From Sabethes cyaneus (taxonomy: Eukaryota; Arthropoda; Insecta; Diptera; Culicidae), in the NCBI RefSeq assembly GCF_943734655.1, contig NC_071354.1, positions 226,604,397-226,668,396 of the forward strand: a stretch of DNA of 64,000 nucleotides, in the 5' to 3' direction. Below the pieces are notes generated by a model. It did no database searches. It saw only the letters and a list, made by a program, of their open reading frames with translations, and was not told the origin of the DNA. The position numbers and the translations under genes were made by a program. Of this stretch, positions 49,451 through 61,033 are shown in pieces (positions within the stretch are counted from its first letter, which is position 1; each line of letters opens with the position of its first letter).

Positions 49451-50195
49451 ATTATTATTAGCTCTATTTAAATACCTGTTTGGGGCCCATTCGTGGGACA
49501 ACTTTAAGTTCTTTTAGTTCAGTTTATGGTCCATTTTAAGGCATGTTTGAAAGACTATTTTGATTCCCTTTTTGAGATCGACTATTGTGATGCTCATTTC
49601 AAAGTTCTTTTGTGGTCCACTTTAAAGTCCATTTTAGGGTCAATTTTTAGGCCCACATTGAAGACTATTTGAGGATTATTTTTATGTCCATTTCGAGTTC
49701 CATTTTAAGGTCCATTTTAAAAGCGCTTTGAAGCCAGTATGAGGTTCATTTTAAGGTCCACTATTTTATAGCACATTCAGTACCGACCACCAGGTCCACC
49801 AGTGTTTTGAAATCGATTCGAACTGGACCTTAACAGTTTGAAGCCAATTTTGGGGACATGTTTGAGCATTACTTTTAGATTTAGGTTAAGGCTCATTTTG
49901 AGGTACATTTTATGGTCCATTTTGAGTTTAATTTCAACGTTGTATCACAATTGATTTCCGCTTTAATATAACACAATTCGCTTCGTTTTCTAAATGAGAT
50001 TTGATAAATTTAGTTAAAACTACAAAATTCATTTGTGATCAACAAAACTGTAGATAAAATCAATGCTAATTGAAGTGTATTTGTGGTAACAAAATCGTTC
50101 ATAAAAATATCTTTGACTTAACGTAACTCCACAACCTGAACGTACTTCGCCTGGCCTAGGAACAGTATATATAGTATAGTAGTGTATTTGTGAAC

Positions 50196-50212
50196 ATTAT
50201 TTTGATCGAGAA
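50196..50212. repeat. Target-site duplication, left, of retroposon copy 2
   Basis: The 17-bp ATTATTTTGATCGAGAA is repeated exactly at 51034-51050. Confidence 0.92.
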
Positions 50213-51033
50213 GGGTATGAAATGGGGAAGGCAAATGAGGAGCGTCCAATATAGCTCTAGCCATCCCAAGCCCCTACCTAGCGCCTCCACGTGGTCATAC
50301 CTGGTAATGCTCTATTGAGTAGCCAAACTAGGAGGTGCGTTGCTGGGTGGTTCCCGGCTGCCTGGTCTCAAAACCGCGGTTTTGGGCAGACGGCGGAGCC
50401 ACACGGCCTAGCTAACAGGTAAGCCTAATAAGTTATTTTAATTATTTTTTTCGTTTTAGCTTATGAAACTATATAGTAAAAACCTTGGCCAAAACCAGTT
50501 TTAATACTGCACATGGATACCAGAATGAAAAATTAATTTAACTATTAGAAGCATTTATGGAACCTCAAAACGCTACTCTATTCCATACGAAGGACTGCTG
50601 GTGAGATTGTTCTATTTTTACCATATATACCACATTTCATCTTAATATCATATTATTAACAGTATTATTATTGATATCATAAATTTGGAAGGCTGGATGA
50701 CGGAGTGGATTGCCAACCTGAATCCTTAAGGTCTGAAGCAAATATGGCACTTCTCAATTCAAAACAAACAAATCATCACGTGGGTTAAAGTTGGTACAGC
50801 GAAATTGATTATTACATGGAAGGATCCTAATGCTGGAAGGCGACTCTTATAACCCCGGAATGCGCACAAGTGCCTCTGCTTGTGGGTCCGCCCAATCCCT
50901 TTTGGCCCTTCTGTAACAACATTAGTGTGAAATTCATTTGATAATCAAATTTGGATCTACTGTAATTCTACCCACATACATTGGCAAGTCCTTGAAATGA
51001 TGGTGGCTTTCCCCTACTACTACTACTACTACT
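50213..51033 (+). mobile_element. (TAC)-tailed non-autonomous retroposon, copy 2
   Basis: Starts GGGTATGAAATGGGG and ends in about seven TAC triplets after GGCTTTCCCC, bracketed by a perfect 17-bp duplication. No coding frame. It defines the full-length form of the family (about 821 bp) and the normal tail length. It was mobilised by a LINE not present here. Confidence 0.9.
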
Positions 51034-51050
51034 ATTATTTTGATCGAGAA

Positions 51051-54000
51051 ACCTGTGCAATAAAAATACAATCAGTATTTCTTGGCGATACTAGTTGAGC
51101 AAACTCTTCAGCCAGATTTATATTTGCTCTAGTCTCTATAGGCTGTTTAGTCCAGTACCGTTAATTCTAATTAATTTTGAACTAAATATATACATATAAT
51201 GAAAACATTTTTTGCGTAAGGTTCAGAGAATCAGAGAGGTTTAACATACCTTTGTGGTAAAATCGATCAGTGATAAGCTTTTATTGTCTAATGGTTTGTT
51301 ACGACTTCAATGCCTAGATTCACTGACAGGTTTAATCTATAGAAAGAATAGCACTTAGTGATTTCCAAAAGTACTCCTTATTGCAATCGGTACATATAGA
51401 CTTTGTGTTGCTATCACGATCTTCTTGCAAACGAAGGACTATTACATGAAGGTTTCTCACCTGTGCCTCGAAGTTTGGCGGTATGGTTAGTGATTCTAGT
51501 CTGATCGTTACGGACCTGCTGAACTTTGGGCTGCCTGTTTCAAAGTTTCTTATGTACAGCGACTGAAGGTATATTAATTGCAAGCAATTGCATTTAGTAT
51601 CGCTTGATAAGGGTACCAAAATATATACTCCATCAGCTTCGTTACGGATAATTAACTCCTGATCGCCTTTTCTTAACTAAGCTTGGGGGTATGGTGCTAC
51701 TTTAATTACAAGCTCTCATTTTCCAGTAGCACAGGTGGCATCATATGTATATACGTAACAATCCCGTGTGAAATGTTCATAAGCAGAAACCTCGATCGGT
51801 TGCTTGAGGGTCCCGGCAGTGAAACAAACTTCTATTTGAACCGATTTTAGTGGCTCGTTCGCAAGGTTATACAGGAAAGTTTAGGAATAAAATTGTATCA
51901 AGTTAAATGCCTCGTGGGGCCTCCTTGAGGTGCCAAAAAATTGTTGATAACAGTTTTAGATTGAAAACTCCAGCTTTCTCCAGCTGTATGATATCACCGA
52001 TGTTTGAGAAACCATTTTTATGGGTTGTAAAGCCAAGTTTACTGTGCGACAGATTTAGTTTCCAGACATTTTCCCGGTAAATCTTTGATATCTCATGAGT
52101 AAAAACTGAATGACCAGAAGCAACATATTATAATAAGAAGACTTCCAATAGGACAGAATGGATATCCTATCGATTGTGTGTTGCAGACACAAAATGAAAC
52201 ACAATAATAAATCTTGCTTTCTGCACAGCACAGCTAAAAAAAATCAGGTCTGTCAAGAAATTAAAATAAAATCATCCGACGATGATTGCGTTTCAGCATA
52301 GGTACACAGCAATTTTATTGCATATTATCATTCACCATTGCGCGTATGTTAATTGGACCTACAAGCTACCTACATAAAGAGTTAAATGGGAATACAACAA
52401 TAAAAAAGTGAAACGAAGGAGAGACAGAGAGATAAACAGACGGAGAATACTAGGAGAATAGATAGCACGAAATGGGAAGTGGAAGAGAAATTATTAGGAC
52501 TTTATCGTTGGCATTTCACTGGTCCGAGGAAATTTCAACTTTATATTTTTTTGCAGCAGCAGTAGCAACAGCCATTAAATTGTTGCAGTATTTTAAAAGA
52601 AACCTACAACCCGACGTAGGTCACTGTACGAACCGATCAACGTTCGGTTTCTATTGATTATAAATTTTACTGCGTAAAGATAAAGCTTTTACGGTGGCAT
52701 GTGGTGAATTGCAAAATGGAAAGTGAAGCAGGAATGATGCCTGCAAACAACTGTACAAATATGCATCTTAAAGTCGGAAAAATTCCATTGAACTTTACTG
52801 GACATTTCCTCGTGTGTCCATAATCCATAAACTCTTCCTGTGAACGAAAATCATAAAACTCTCAGACCCTGTGGCCCATTTCGTATGCCAATAGAACTCA
52901 CGGGCCCACGGACTCTATTCCACCGGGCTGTGACAAACGATCGGTTTGTTTTATGGAGATTTTGTAAAGTGCATTGCACAGCCGACTAAGAAGAATGGAC
53001 CTCCGCCCGACCGAAGCCCGCCTGTCGCCCGGTAAGCAACTAATGATTAATTGTCGACTATAAATGTCCGGATTTAATTGAGCGCTACCTAGACGACAAA
53101 CGATTTAAGCGTACTTACGACGATTAGACAAAACAACTGTCAGATTAGGGGTTCACTGGCTTTGGCTTACCTGAAACGAGAGAAAAAATGTCAATTCGTT
53201 AGTTTGATTTAATGATGAGAGACGAAAACTGCGATTTTATTGGAATTTAAATTCTATTAACCGATCAAATGGTTCATATCTCATCGGAGATATGTACCGA
53301 TACGAATCGACCCATGTTCTAACCGCAACTGCAACAACACTTAAACTGAATTGCAAGCAATCGCATTCCGAAATCATGTTTTCGGCCCACCTGCCAACGA
53401 CGAGCTTATCTCAAACGTTCCCGCCGGCCGGCCGGCTGGCTGGCCGCCCGCAGAACTTAGCCGTCCGGATTGGAAGCCCCGTTTGGAAAGCGGCATTCCG
53501 ACGTGTTGCCTGCCGGTATAGGCATAAACACCAGTTGCTAAAACATCGATACTTATCTAAGGGCAGCACCTGGAGAGGAGAACAGAACCAATCTCGGCGA
53601 CACTCGGCCCACCAGTCCGCTACGGTTTCGTCGGTCGTAGGTACCTGCGGCCACTATGAAGTTATTATTATTCATATATTTATTATGAAGTTATGTATGT
53701 TGTACACCAACTAAATCAACCAACACGGGGCTGCTAGAGGGCCGTTGACTTTTCTGCTTTCGATGTGACGTTTCGCTGGTCTTATGCGCGTAGCATAGAA
53801 GAAACTACATTATTTTTCTCAGGCGGATTTCTTACGCCAAATGAGCAATCATTTGTGAAAATTCAATGTCGGACAGTAGGTCTTTTCTGAACGGGAGCTT
53901 GGGTGGTTTAAATTATTGTTAACGGTTGGTATTTTGTTTCCTCGGGGCACAATCAATTCAAATCGATTATAATACGTAGCTGCATAGATAGAGTGTGGTA

Positions 54001-55270
54001 TCTACGAATGTTTGACCAGTTTAAGTGGCACCGTTGATATGTTGAACTGCAACTGAGCTTCAACTTCAATCGTTGGTGGGTTTTGATGAAGAAAAAGCTA
54101 ATGTTTGCCAGAGTAGTGAGTGGGTTTTTATGTTTGGAAAGGAAATTGTGTTGAAGAACGTTAGAAAAAGTGAATAAAATTAGGTTGGTAAAAGCTGGTA
54201 TTGATTAAAGAAACTGTTCTGTGGTAATCGGATGGTCAGAGGCTTTCTTTGATTTCTTTTTGTGTGTAAAAACCCATCACTGCGACCATTATTTTAATCC
54301 ATTATAATACTGCCCAGCTATTCACTGTAACTGGAAGTGCATTTCTTTGCGATAAATCGCTATTGAGTAAGTGATATACACATTGTTATTTTTTATGCGT
54401 GTTTGCGTGTTTGTGGGTTAATCCTACTTTCAAAGCTTGTTGTACTGTCGCCAATAATAGTTGACTCTGGCGAAGCCTCATTAAGTTCCTCTAATCAATG
54501 CACTAACCTAATAAGATTGATGTATCTGCACCATCAAGAAACTTGATCAGCTTCATCATGCGGTTTATACAAAACTAAACTTTGACTAAAATGCTCAATA
54601 GGCCACTAGGGTATGAGCGATTATTTGATATGCTGTAAAAAAAATTTAAGAAAAAAATTCTCAACTTCTCAAGTGAAAGCATGGGGGTTGTTTGCTCTGC
54701 ACACGATAAAAACACGAAGAAAAAAAAAAGAGTATTTTCAACATACTGGTAAGCATAAACTTCGAGCTTCAGTCCAGTTTTTTTATATAAAGCTCAAGAA
54801 AATACCTTTAGTTTGGTTTAGCAGACCAAAAGTTATGAGTTTTTATTGGAAGAAAAGTAGAAAAAACTGATGATTTTTAAGACCACACCAACTCAGCGCT
54901 ACTCTGAATGCCAATGAATGCCAAAGTTTTCCGAAACGGAACAGTTGCACAAAAGATAAATAAGTATTTTTAAAGTGTTATAGTGCTTTTTCCTGGAATT
55001 ACTGATGCATAAAAACTATTATTCCGTATATTCAGAAAAGAAAACAGAACTATAAACAAAGAAATGGAGTGCACATGGGAAATTCATGCCAAGCCAAAGC
55101 CAACCAGCAGAATTTGAAATCTGCCAATAGCTTCAATAATACTCTTAATTCCAATAGAAATAAAAATTTAAGTAACTTTAACTATGCTGTACTATTAATT
55201 TGTGTTACATTACTCAGAGATAGCCTTAGACCTTCAGACTTTTTGAGGGCTTTGAGTTACCACTGATGTG
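51051..55270. other. Mostly unrecognised sequence, partly GC-rich
   Basis: 51350-51760 shares the dispersed repeat with 28.54-29.06 kb. 52900-53720 is GC-richer, with CGGCCGG runs near 53425-53450 and a 140-residue frame that has no domain. The rest is AT-rich. No gene can be supported. The 85-residue frame at 54613-54870 is lysine-rich low complexity. Confidence 0.3.
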
Positions 55271-55271
55271 G

Positions 55272-56035
55272 TCATGCTGAAACATACTGGGTCGCATTCC
55301 CTAGCTTCTCTAAACAAATTATTTCCAAAAAAAACAAAATTCTAAAGGTGAAACCTGAAAGTCTGGAAAATTTACTTTGTTCGCCAGATATTTTGGAGAA
55401 AATTATTGCACCATGACCACTCATTTTTCCTCGAAGAGCGACGCTGGTCTGGTTGTCGTATTTTCGAATCTCGGGTGGAAGAGGCTGTAAGAGTTCATAG
55501 AATCGTAGCATCAAGCCCATAATTGTTATATACTCTAACAGCTGATTACGCAGTCTGTCGAATAAAAAGCCGAATTCACTGCCAAACAAAAAAATTAGGG
55601 TTTATGTGAGTATTTTCTGCTTACTAAGCGGTAGCCTGAACAATGTTCATGAATTACGTTGAAACTATATTTATTTGAGACGAGATTTTCATACCAATTG
55701 GTTGGATAAGATTTACTGAATACCTGTGTGCCTTTTGGTGCGAGAAATGATGAGGCTGCTGCAACTATTTTAGGCGCTTTTTTGTACCGTGGTGCCTGTG
55801 TAGTTAGAATTTCCAGCAGGCCGAACGCGCCTGTATGGTACAAACCATAACAGATATAAAGCAATCCTCTAAATAAATCAATGCATGGCACTGCGCAATT
55901 GACAATAAAGCTGGTTTTTGGCATATTGTTGGGGCTTCTCAAAGGTCTATCGTCTACTAAAAAGAAGTAACCTGAGAAATTGCGATGAGCAAACAGCACC
56001 ACCCAAGGCCTATTCGGTGGATTGCTGTACATCAA
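55272..56035 (-). CDS. Weak two-exon gene candidate, product unknown
   Basis: Two adjacent minus-strand frames are separated by an acceptor-like TTTTTTTGTTTGGCAG ending at 55579. A phase-matched donor GGTATGA at 55694 would give a 116-bp intron (55579-55694) and keep the frame open. The second exon encodes protein-like helical sequence (FLFDRLRNQLLEYITIMG, LMLRFYELLQPLPPEIRKY). The first encodes KAPKIVAAASSFLAPKGTQ. No clear start, no family recognised, and the 3' end lacks a good donor or stop context. It may be an internal fragment of a duplicated or dead gene. Confidence 0.3.
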
Positions 56036-56183
56036 TAGAAGAACAAAAGCGAAAGAGATGGGTTATGTTTTGGTGTTTTTCAAGTGTTGCCTACATACAG
56101 GCAATATAATTAATTTTGTTTGAATTTTCACTCAATATGCTAGAAGCGTTCCAGGTGCACATTTGTCTCGCACATATGTAATA

Positions 56184-56836
56184 CAGTAATGACCCGATTT
56201 TGTCACCCCTATGCTGAATCTAGGGGTGACAAAAACGGGACAGTGACAAAATCGGGTATTTTTTCAATTTTTTTTTCTGCAGATAACTTAGAACGAACTA
56301 CATATATTTCATTCTGATCACTTTTAGGACATTTCGCACTCACATCTACCACTCTGTGGACATTTGTCACCTGTTCACAGCAGTCCCACAGGTATGAAAA
56401 TACGCGTTTTTTAATTGAGCCGAAATGGTTGATTATGTTGACTGGTTAAGTATGTTCATAGAAATTTCCTAGCGTAAAAAGCTAAGTAAGATAAAAGTAA
56501 GATAGAAAATTTATTTTTCAAGCAGTAAGAGATAGAGCAAAACAATGTTCTACAACATTTTTGGGAAGATTATTATAAAGAACTTTGCCAAAGAAAGTGA
56601 CCTTCTAGCTATTATAGTTGTGGAAATAAGAAACAACTTTTGTGAAAACTCCACGATAATCAACACAGTTCTTTTCATAGTGTTTTAACACATTTGACAT
56701 GATTCAAAATGATTTTCAAACTAAGCTTTTGATAAATGAAAAGCGTGACAAAATCGGGTAAAAAACGTGACAAAATCGGGGGTGACAAAATCGGGGAGTG
56801 ATAAAATCGGAGAGTGACAAAATCGGGTAACCACTG
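56184..56836. mobile_element. TA-flanked pogo/mariner-like MITE with subterminal repeats, 653 bp
   Basis: Ends CAGTAATGACCCGATTTTGT and ACAAAATCGGGTAACCACTG, with TA on both sides (56182-56183, 56837-56838). The right end carries five tandem copies of a GTGACAAAATCGGG motif from about 56746. The left end carries one copy in each orientation. CAG ends and TA duplication fit the pogo/Tigger side of Tc1/mariner. No transposase frame. Confidence 0.85.
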
Positions 56837-56839
56837 TAG

Positions 56840-57930
56840 TGTAAATAAAATACCTTATTTACGTTTATGCTGAAATTAACAACTAGATAAATTTGCAGCT
56901 AGTGAATGAAAATTGATTTATATTTTCATATCAGATGGGAATTTTTGTGTTTCTTCTTGATTAAAAGAAGTTAAGTAGAATTGTTCTGTGATACTGTATT
57001 AACAGCTGTTTAATTTCTAGAATAAGTAAACGTGACCATAATTGTGTGGTTTCCAAACCATCATCGAGCGCAGATACACGTAAGCGAGTGCTTCTATTTT
57101 TTCGGAATAATTTCGTGCTACTGGAGAAACAGTGGTTTTTTATATTTATTGAATAAAAATTAGCAAATTACTTACATTTATATTAAAATTGTTATAACGC
57201 ATTAAAGGCTCTCAGTGCTACATTCGTTTCAGTATTGTTATATAGTGACAAAGTTCTCATTTTGAAAGTGCAGCAAAAGAAAAGGAAGGTAGGCTAGATT
57301 TAAGAGCATACTGAAAATACCCTCCGATACCCTACATCATGAACGCGTATAATGTCATATACAAGTAAAAACTAAAAAGAAACATAGTGGTAAATTACAC
57401 TAGACTTGTCGTATCGACGTCCGGCAACAGATTGCCTGTTTCTATCGCACCGACCGAGTATCTCTCGGTCTATCTCCTCGGCAGTCGAAACAAAGAATAA
57501 TCATACAAAAAATAATCATCGTCGTCGAGGCGAGTGTGTCATGTGAGGAGTGATAGAACTGGGAGAATAAAACAAAATTGGATGTAAGACTACCAAAAAA
57601 TGAGGGTGCGTTAGTAGTTTATTTAGCAAAACATTCCGGTACCAGCGGAAAGAGCGCGGGTGCGGACCCCCATCTGCCATTGAACGACCCAATATGTTTT
57701 TGGTCTACATATCGAAATTTTCTAGTTCTTCCAGTTTAGCATTCTTCGCACTAGACGCTTCCTCACTCTCTAAAAGAGTTTACGTTGTGACCGTGTCATA
57801 CAGTAAACGTGTCAGAGTCATACAGTAAAACGGGATGACGTTGATCATTGGGGATAACATTGATCAGTTCAGGAAAGCTAGCAGTAGTTGTTTATTTTAC
57901 TCATTTATGCGAATGGTCCATTTGGAAACG
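56840..57930. other. Unrecognised AT-rich spacer
   Basis: No supported gene or element. A moderately GC-rich segment at 57405-57540 has no frame of note. Confidence 0.3.
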
Positions 57931-57933
57931 GAA

Positions 57934-58041
57934 CCCAAGTAACAATTTGGGTTTTATTACACTTTTATGATGGCATTTAAGACCAAAATCGGTCTTTAAG
58001 ACCACCATAAGAATACAATAAAACTCACGTTGCTGCTTGGG
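57934..58041. mobile_element. Short MITE, 108 bp, CCCAAG ends, inside a SINE tail
   Basis: Same length and sequence type as 48516-48623 (CCCAAGTAACAATTTGGG to GCTGCTTGGG). Left flank GAAACGGAA and right flank AAGGTTAAG rejoin to the SINE phrase AAACGGAAGGT, so the flanking duplication is AA rather than TA. Confidence 0.85.
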
Positions 58042-58090
58042 AAGGTTAAGTTCCGAATGCAGAATGTAGCATTGAAGCTTTGCTTTGCAT
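58042..58090 (+). mobile_element. 3' end of a Feilai-like SINE
   Basis: AAGGTTAAGTTCCGAATGC, GAATGTAGCATTGAAGC and a TTTGCTTTGC tail match the SINE ends at 2.85 and 3.28 kb. The 5' part is separated by the MITE or lost. Confidence 0.7.
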
Positions 58091-58299
58091 TTAATTGCGT
58101 AAACCCAATTTCAAATCCAAATCCAAATCCACCACTCAACTTTCCAAATTCAATTGGACTTTTAATTAAAAGTTCAATTTCAGGTTAAACTTCGAATTTT
58201 ATTTTAATTTAATGTCCGTATTGAATCCTAATTTTATGTTCAAATTTCAGTTTTTAATTTTAATCTCTGAGTGACTTTTTATTGATAATTGAAGAGTTT

Positions 58300-58640
58300 T
58301 CTTTTTCTATTTTAGTTTGCTTATTGACTCTTACTTTTTAAATTTTGACATTTGATTCTTGGATTTTGACTTTTAACTTTTGAATATAAACTTGGTAACT
58401 TTGGTTTTTGACTTGACTTTTGATGTTTACTTTTTAACTTTTGATATTTTAATATTTGATTTTCATATTTTGTTTTTCTATATCTTTGACTTGTGAGTAA
58501 GATTTTGTCTTGAGTTTTGATTTTTAACTTTTGACTTTTAAGTTTTACCTTTTGCACTTTTGACTTTCGTTATTTTTTTTTTGATTTTTAATTTTTGTTT
58601 GTTGAATGTTTCCATTTATTTTAATTTCGGCGTTTGATTT
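58300..58640. repeat. Low-complexity T-rich tract
   Basis: Irregular repeats of TTTTGACTTTT and TTTTTAACTTTTGA. A lysine-rich minus-strand frame here is low complexity, not a gene. Confidence 0.7.
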
Positions 58641-58656
58641 TTGACGTTATTTTTAT

Positions 58657-59717
58657 GGGTCATTCCACGGGAAATTTACAGTCAAAATTTTTTTCTCTTC
58701 GGAATATTTTTTTTACGTTCTTTGTTCAAAAAAAATCGACACGTATTTTTGTATTTCGATGTTACTGTTGGAATTCGCAAGGTATGATTTTTTAAAGTAT
58801 TGTAATCCGGAAAAATCACTGTTTTTTAAATACTGATTATAAACATAGTTTGTAATATCAAAAAATGACTTTCTACCAGATGTGTTCACTATTCCACAAG
58901 CTTTCAAAATTGGTATACCGTACCTCCTCTCGACTGTTTTTCAATAGTTAAATAGTGTATTTTTATAAACAATTGCAATTTTTTCAAAGTTGGAACTTTT
59001 TTTTCTCGATTTTTTTTACTTTAAAATATTTGTTAATCTTTCTCGAAGAAGCATGCAAAATTTGGAAATGGAGAAATGGAAACTCTAGGATCTATGAATT
59101 TTTATATCGAAGCGCGCACGTTAATGCAAACGAGCGGACGAACGCGTGTGCTTCAACGACACGTTACACTTAATAGCATCAAAGGCGGCCTCGTTATGAA
59201 GCTGCCCGTGGGTTAGAACATCGATTGAGCATCACCGCTCGCTTCACATTAGCACACGCGCTGAGACATAAAAACTCATAACTTCCAGAGTTTTCATTTC
59301 TCCATTTCCAAATTTTGCATGCTTCTTCCAGAAAGATTAACAAATATTTTAAAGTAAAAAAAATCGAGAAAAAAAAGTTCCAACTTTGAAAAAATTGCAA
59401 TTGTTTATAAAAATACACTATTTAACTATTGAAAAACAATCGAGAGGAGGTATGGTATACCAATTTTGAAAGCTTGTGGAATAGTGAACACATCTGGTAG
59501 AAAGTCATTTTTTGATATTACAAACTGTGTTTACAATCAGTATTTAAAAAATAGTGATTTTTCCGGATTACAATACTTTAAAAAATCATATCTTGCGAAT
59601 TCCAACAGTAACATCGAAATACAAAAATACGTGTCGATTTTTTTTGAACAAAGAACGTAAAAAAAATATTCCGAAGAGAAAAAAAATTTTGACTGTAAAT
59701 TTCCCGTGGAATGACCC
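58657..59717. mobile_element. 1.06-kb palindromic MITE, GGGTCATTCCACGGG ends
   Basis: Two arms of about 490 bp (58657-59145 and 59230-59717) are near-perfect reverse complements. The ends are GGGTCATTCCACGGGAAATT and its inverse. Flanks TTAT at 58653-58656 and 59718-59721 give a 4-bp duplication. Identical 64-residue frames occur on opposite strands (58713-58907 minus, 59466-59660 plus), differing at one position; they follow from arm symmetry and are not evidence of a gene. Superfamily not assigned. Confidence 0.9.
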
Positions 59718-59887
59718 TTATACATTTTGATTTTTAACTTCGGACGTTTTGAATTACAACTTTTTACTTTACTTCTTTGGCTATTGATTTTTGGCTTATG
59801 TGCAGTTGACTGAAGTTTTTGGAGCGTCTTAGTAGAATATGAAACCTAAAAATAAAAAATTGCTTTGGCTAATTTAGTTCGAAAACA

Positions 59888-59931
59888 GACACTGAGGAAG
59901 CCTGCAAGTCGTAGGCGAATACGTATCTGTC
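59888..59931 (+). ncRNA. Hammerhead-ribozyme-like motif, second copy
   Basis: Helix I GACA/TGTC. Core CTGAGGA, one extra base, stem II GCCT/AGGC fully paired, then GAA (one A missing from the GAAA box), helix III TACGTA, TC. Matches 45022-45066 and is followed by the same TTGAATAAAATACAC tail. The missing A should impair cleavage. Confidence 0.45.
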
Positions 59932-61031
59932 ATTGAATAAAATACACATTTATGTGCAGTTACAGAAACGTCATCTGTACTTGCAATGTTAAAAAATCGA
60001 TTCCTAGCCCTCTGTTTTTTTCTTACGGCCAGTAATGTGAATCTATTGTAATATTTACTTTACAGTTACAGAGCCCCCTTAACCCTATAATAGATTTGAT
60101 AAGACTTAAGTTTTAAATTTCGTGCTCAAATAGTAATCTGATTTGAAGTTCAAATTTCTCAGGTTTATTGCTTATGCAATTGCTGGATTCTTGGTGGTAG
60201 ATTAGCTCTGGAATTTTTCAAAATCCTGTATGTCTATCTTGAGTTCTTGGATTTTTGAGTTCCTGAAAATATGCGAATTCTAGATCTTTGGATTTAAAGA
60301 TATTAAAACCTAGCTGCTTAATTCAGCTTTTGAAATTTGACCTCCTGTTTTTAAACAACAGTTTTCGCAGCCAGCAGATAGAATACAAGACAATTTCGGG
60401 GCCTACCAGCTTCTCCCAGCTGAGAGTTAAGCATACTGGCTTGTCAGATCTTCATCGTACCTGGGAACCTATTGGGAGGCCATTACCTGGGACATTACAC
60501 CTTTGGATTCTGAAGGGCTCAAGGATTTCAGGATGTTCGAGCTCTTGGATTTTTGAATTTTTCTATACGCGAATCGCTGAGTTTTTAAAAAATTTTATCT
60601 TTAAATTTTCAGAGATTCTGAATCAGGACTATTAATTCATTGAATTCTTGAAATTGAGGTTTCAGGGTTCGTTGATTCTCGGGTTGTTGTATTCATGATT
60701 TTTGGGATTCCTGAATAAATGGTTTCTTGGTTCTAAGACGCTTGGATCTTGGATACTCACGGTTTTCCAGACTGGTGGATTCTTGGACTCTTAAATTCCC
60801 AGATATCCTAAATAGGAAATGTTAGAGTTTTAGAGGAATGGTATATTTCCGATTCCGAATCATGGATTCATGAATTGTTCAAATTTTGGGATCTTGTGTA
60901 ACTTTAAAGCATAACTAAAAATTATTTGAGCGTCCTAATAGAACTCCCATTTTAACGAGGAAATAGGGAAAACGTTTCAATATTTTTTACTACGCCAAAA
61001 TGTTTATTTTGCAGATACATGCATTTACAAC
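59932..61031. other. AT-rich stretch with an old SINE remnant
   Basis: 60329-60440 (TTTGACCTCCTG, GCAGCCAGCAG, CTTCTCCCAGCTGAGAG) is a decayed minus-strand copy of the Feilai-like SINE. 60500-60900 is rich in GATTCTTGGATT-type phrases. No gene supported. Confidence 0.5.
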
Positions 61032-61033
61032 TA

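Larger units (their letters stand above)
42535..49965 (+). repeat. Degenerate minisatellite, unit about 18 bp, right block (opposite orientation)
   Basis: The plus strand now reads GGTCCATTTTGAGGTCC, AAAGTCCATTTT and similar every 17-20 bases, the reverse complement of the left block. Main tracts are 42535-42625, 43735-45000, 45120-45893, 46186-47745, 48060-48515, 48626-49240 and 49460-49965. Gaps are filled by MITEs and other insertions. False frames such as MDLKMDLKM come from the 18-base unit. Confidence 0.9.
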
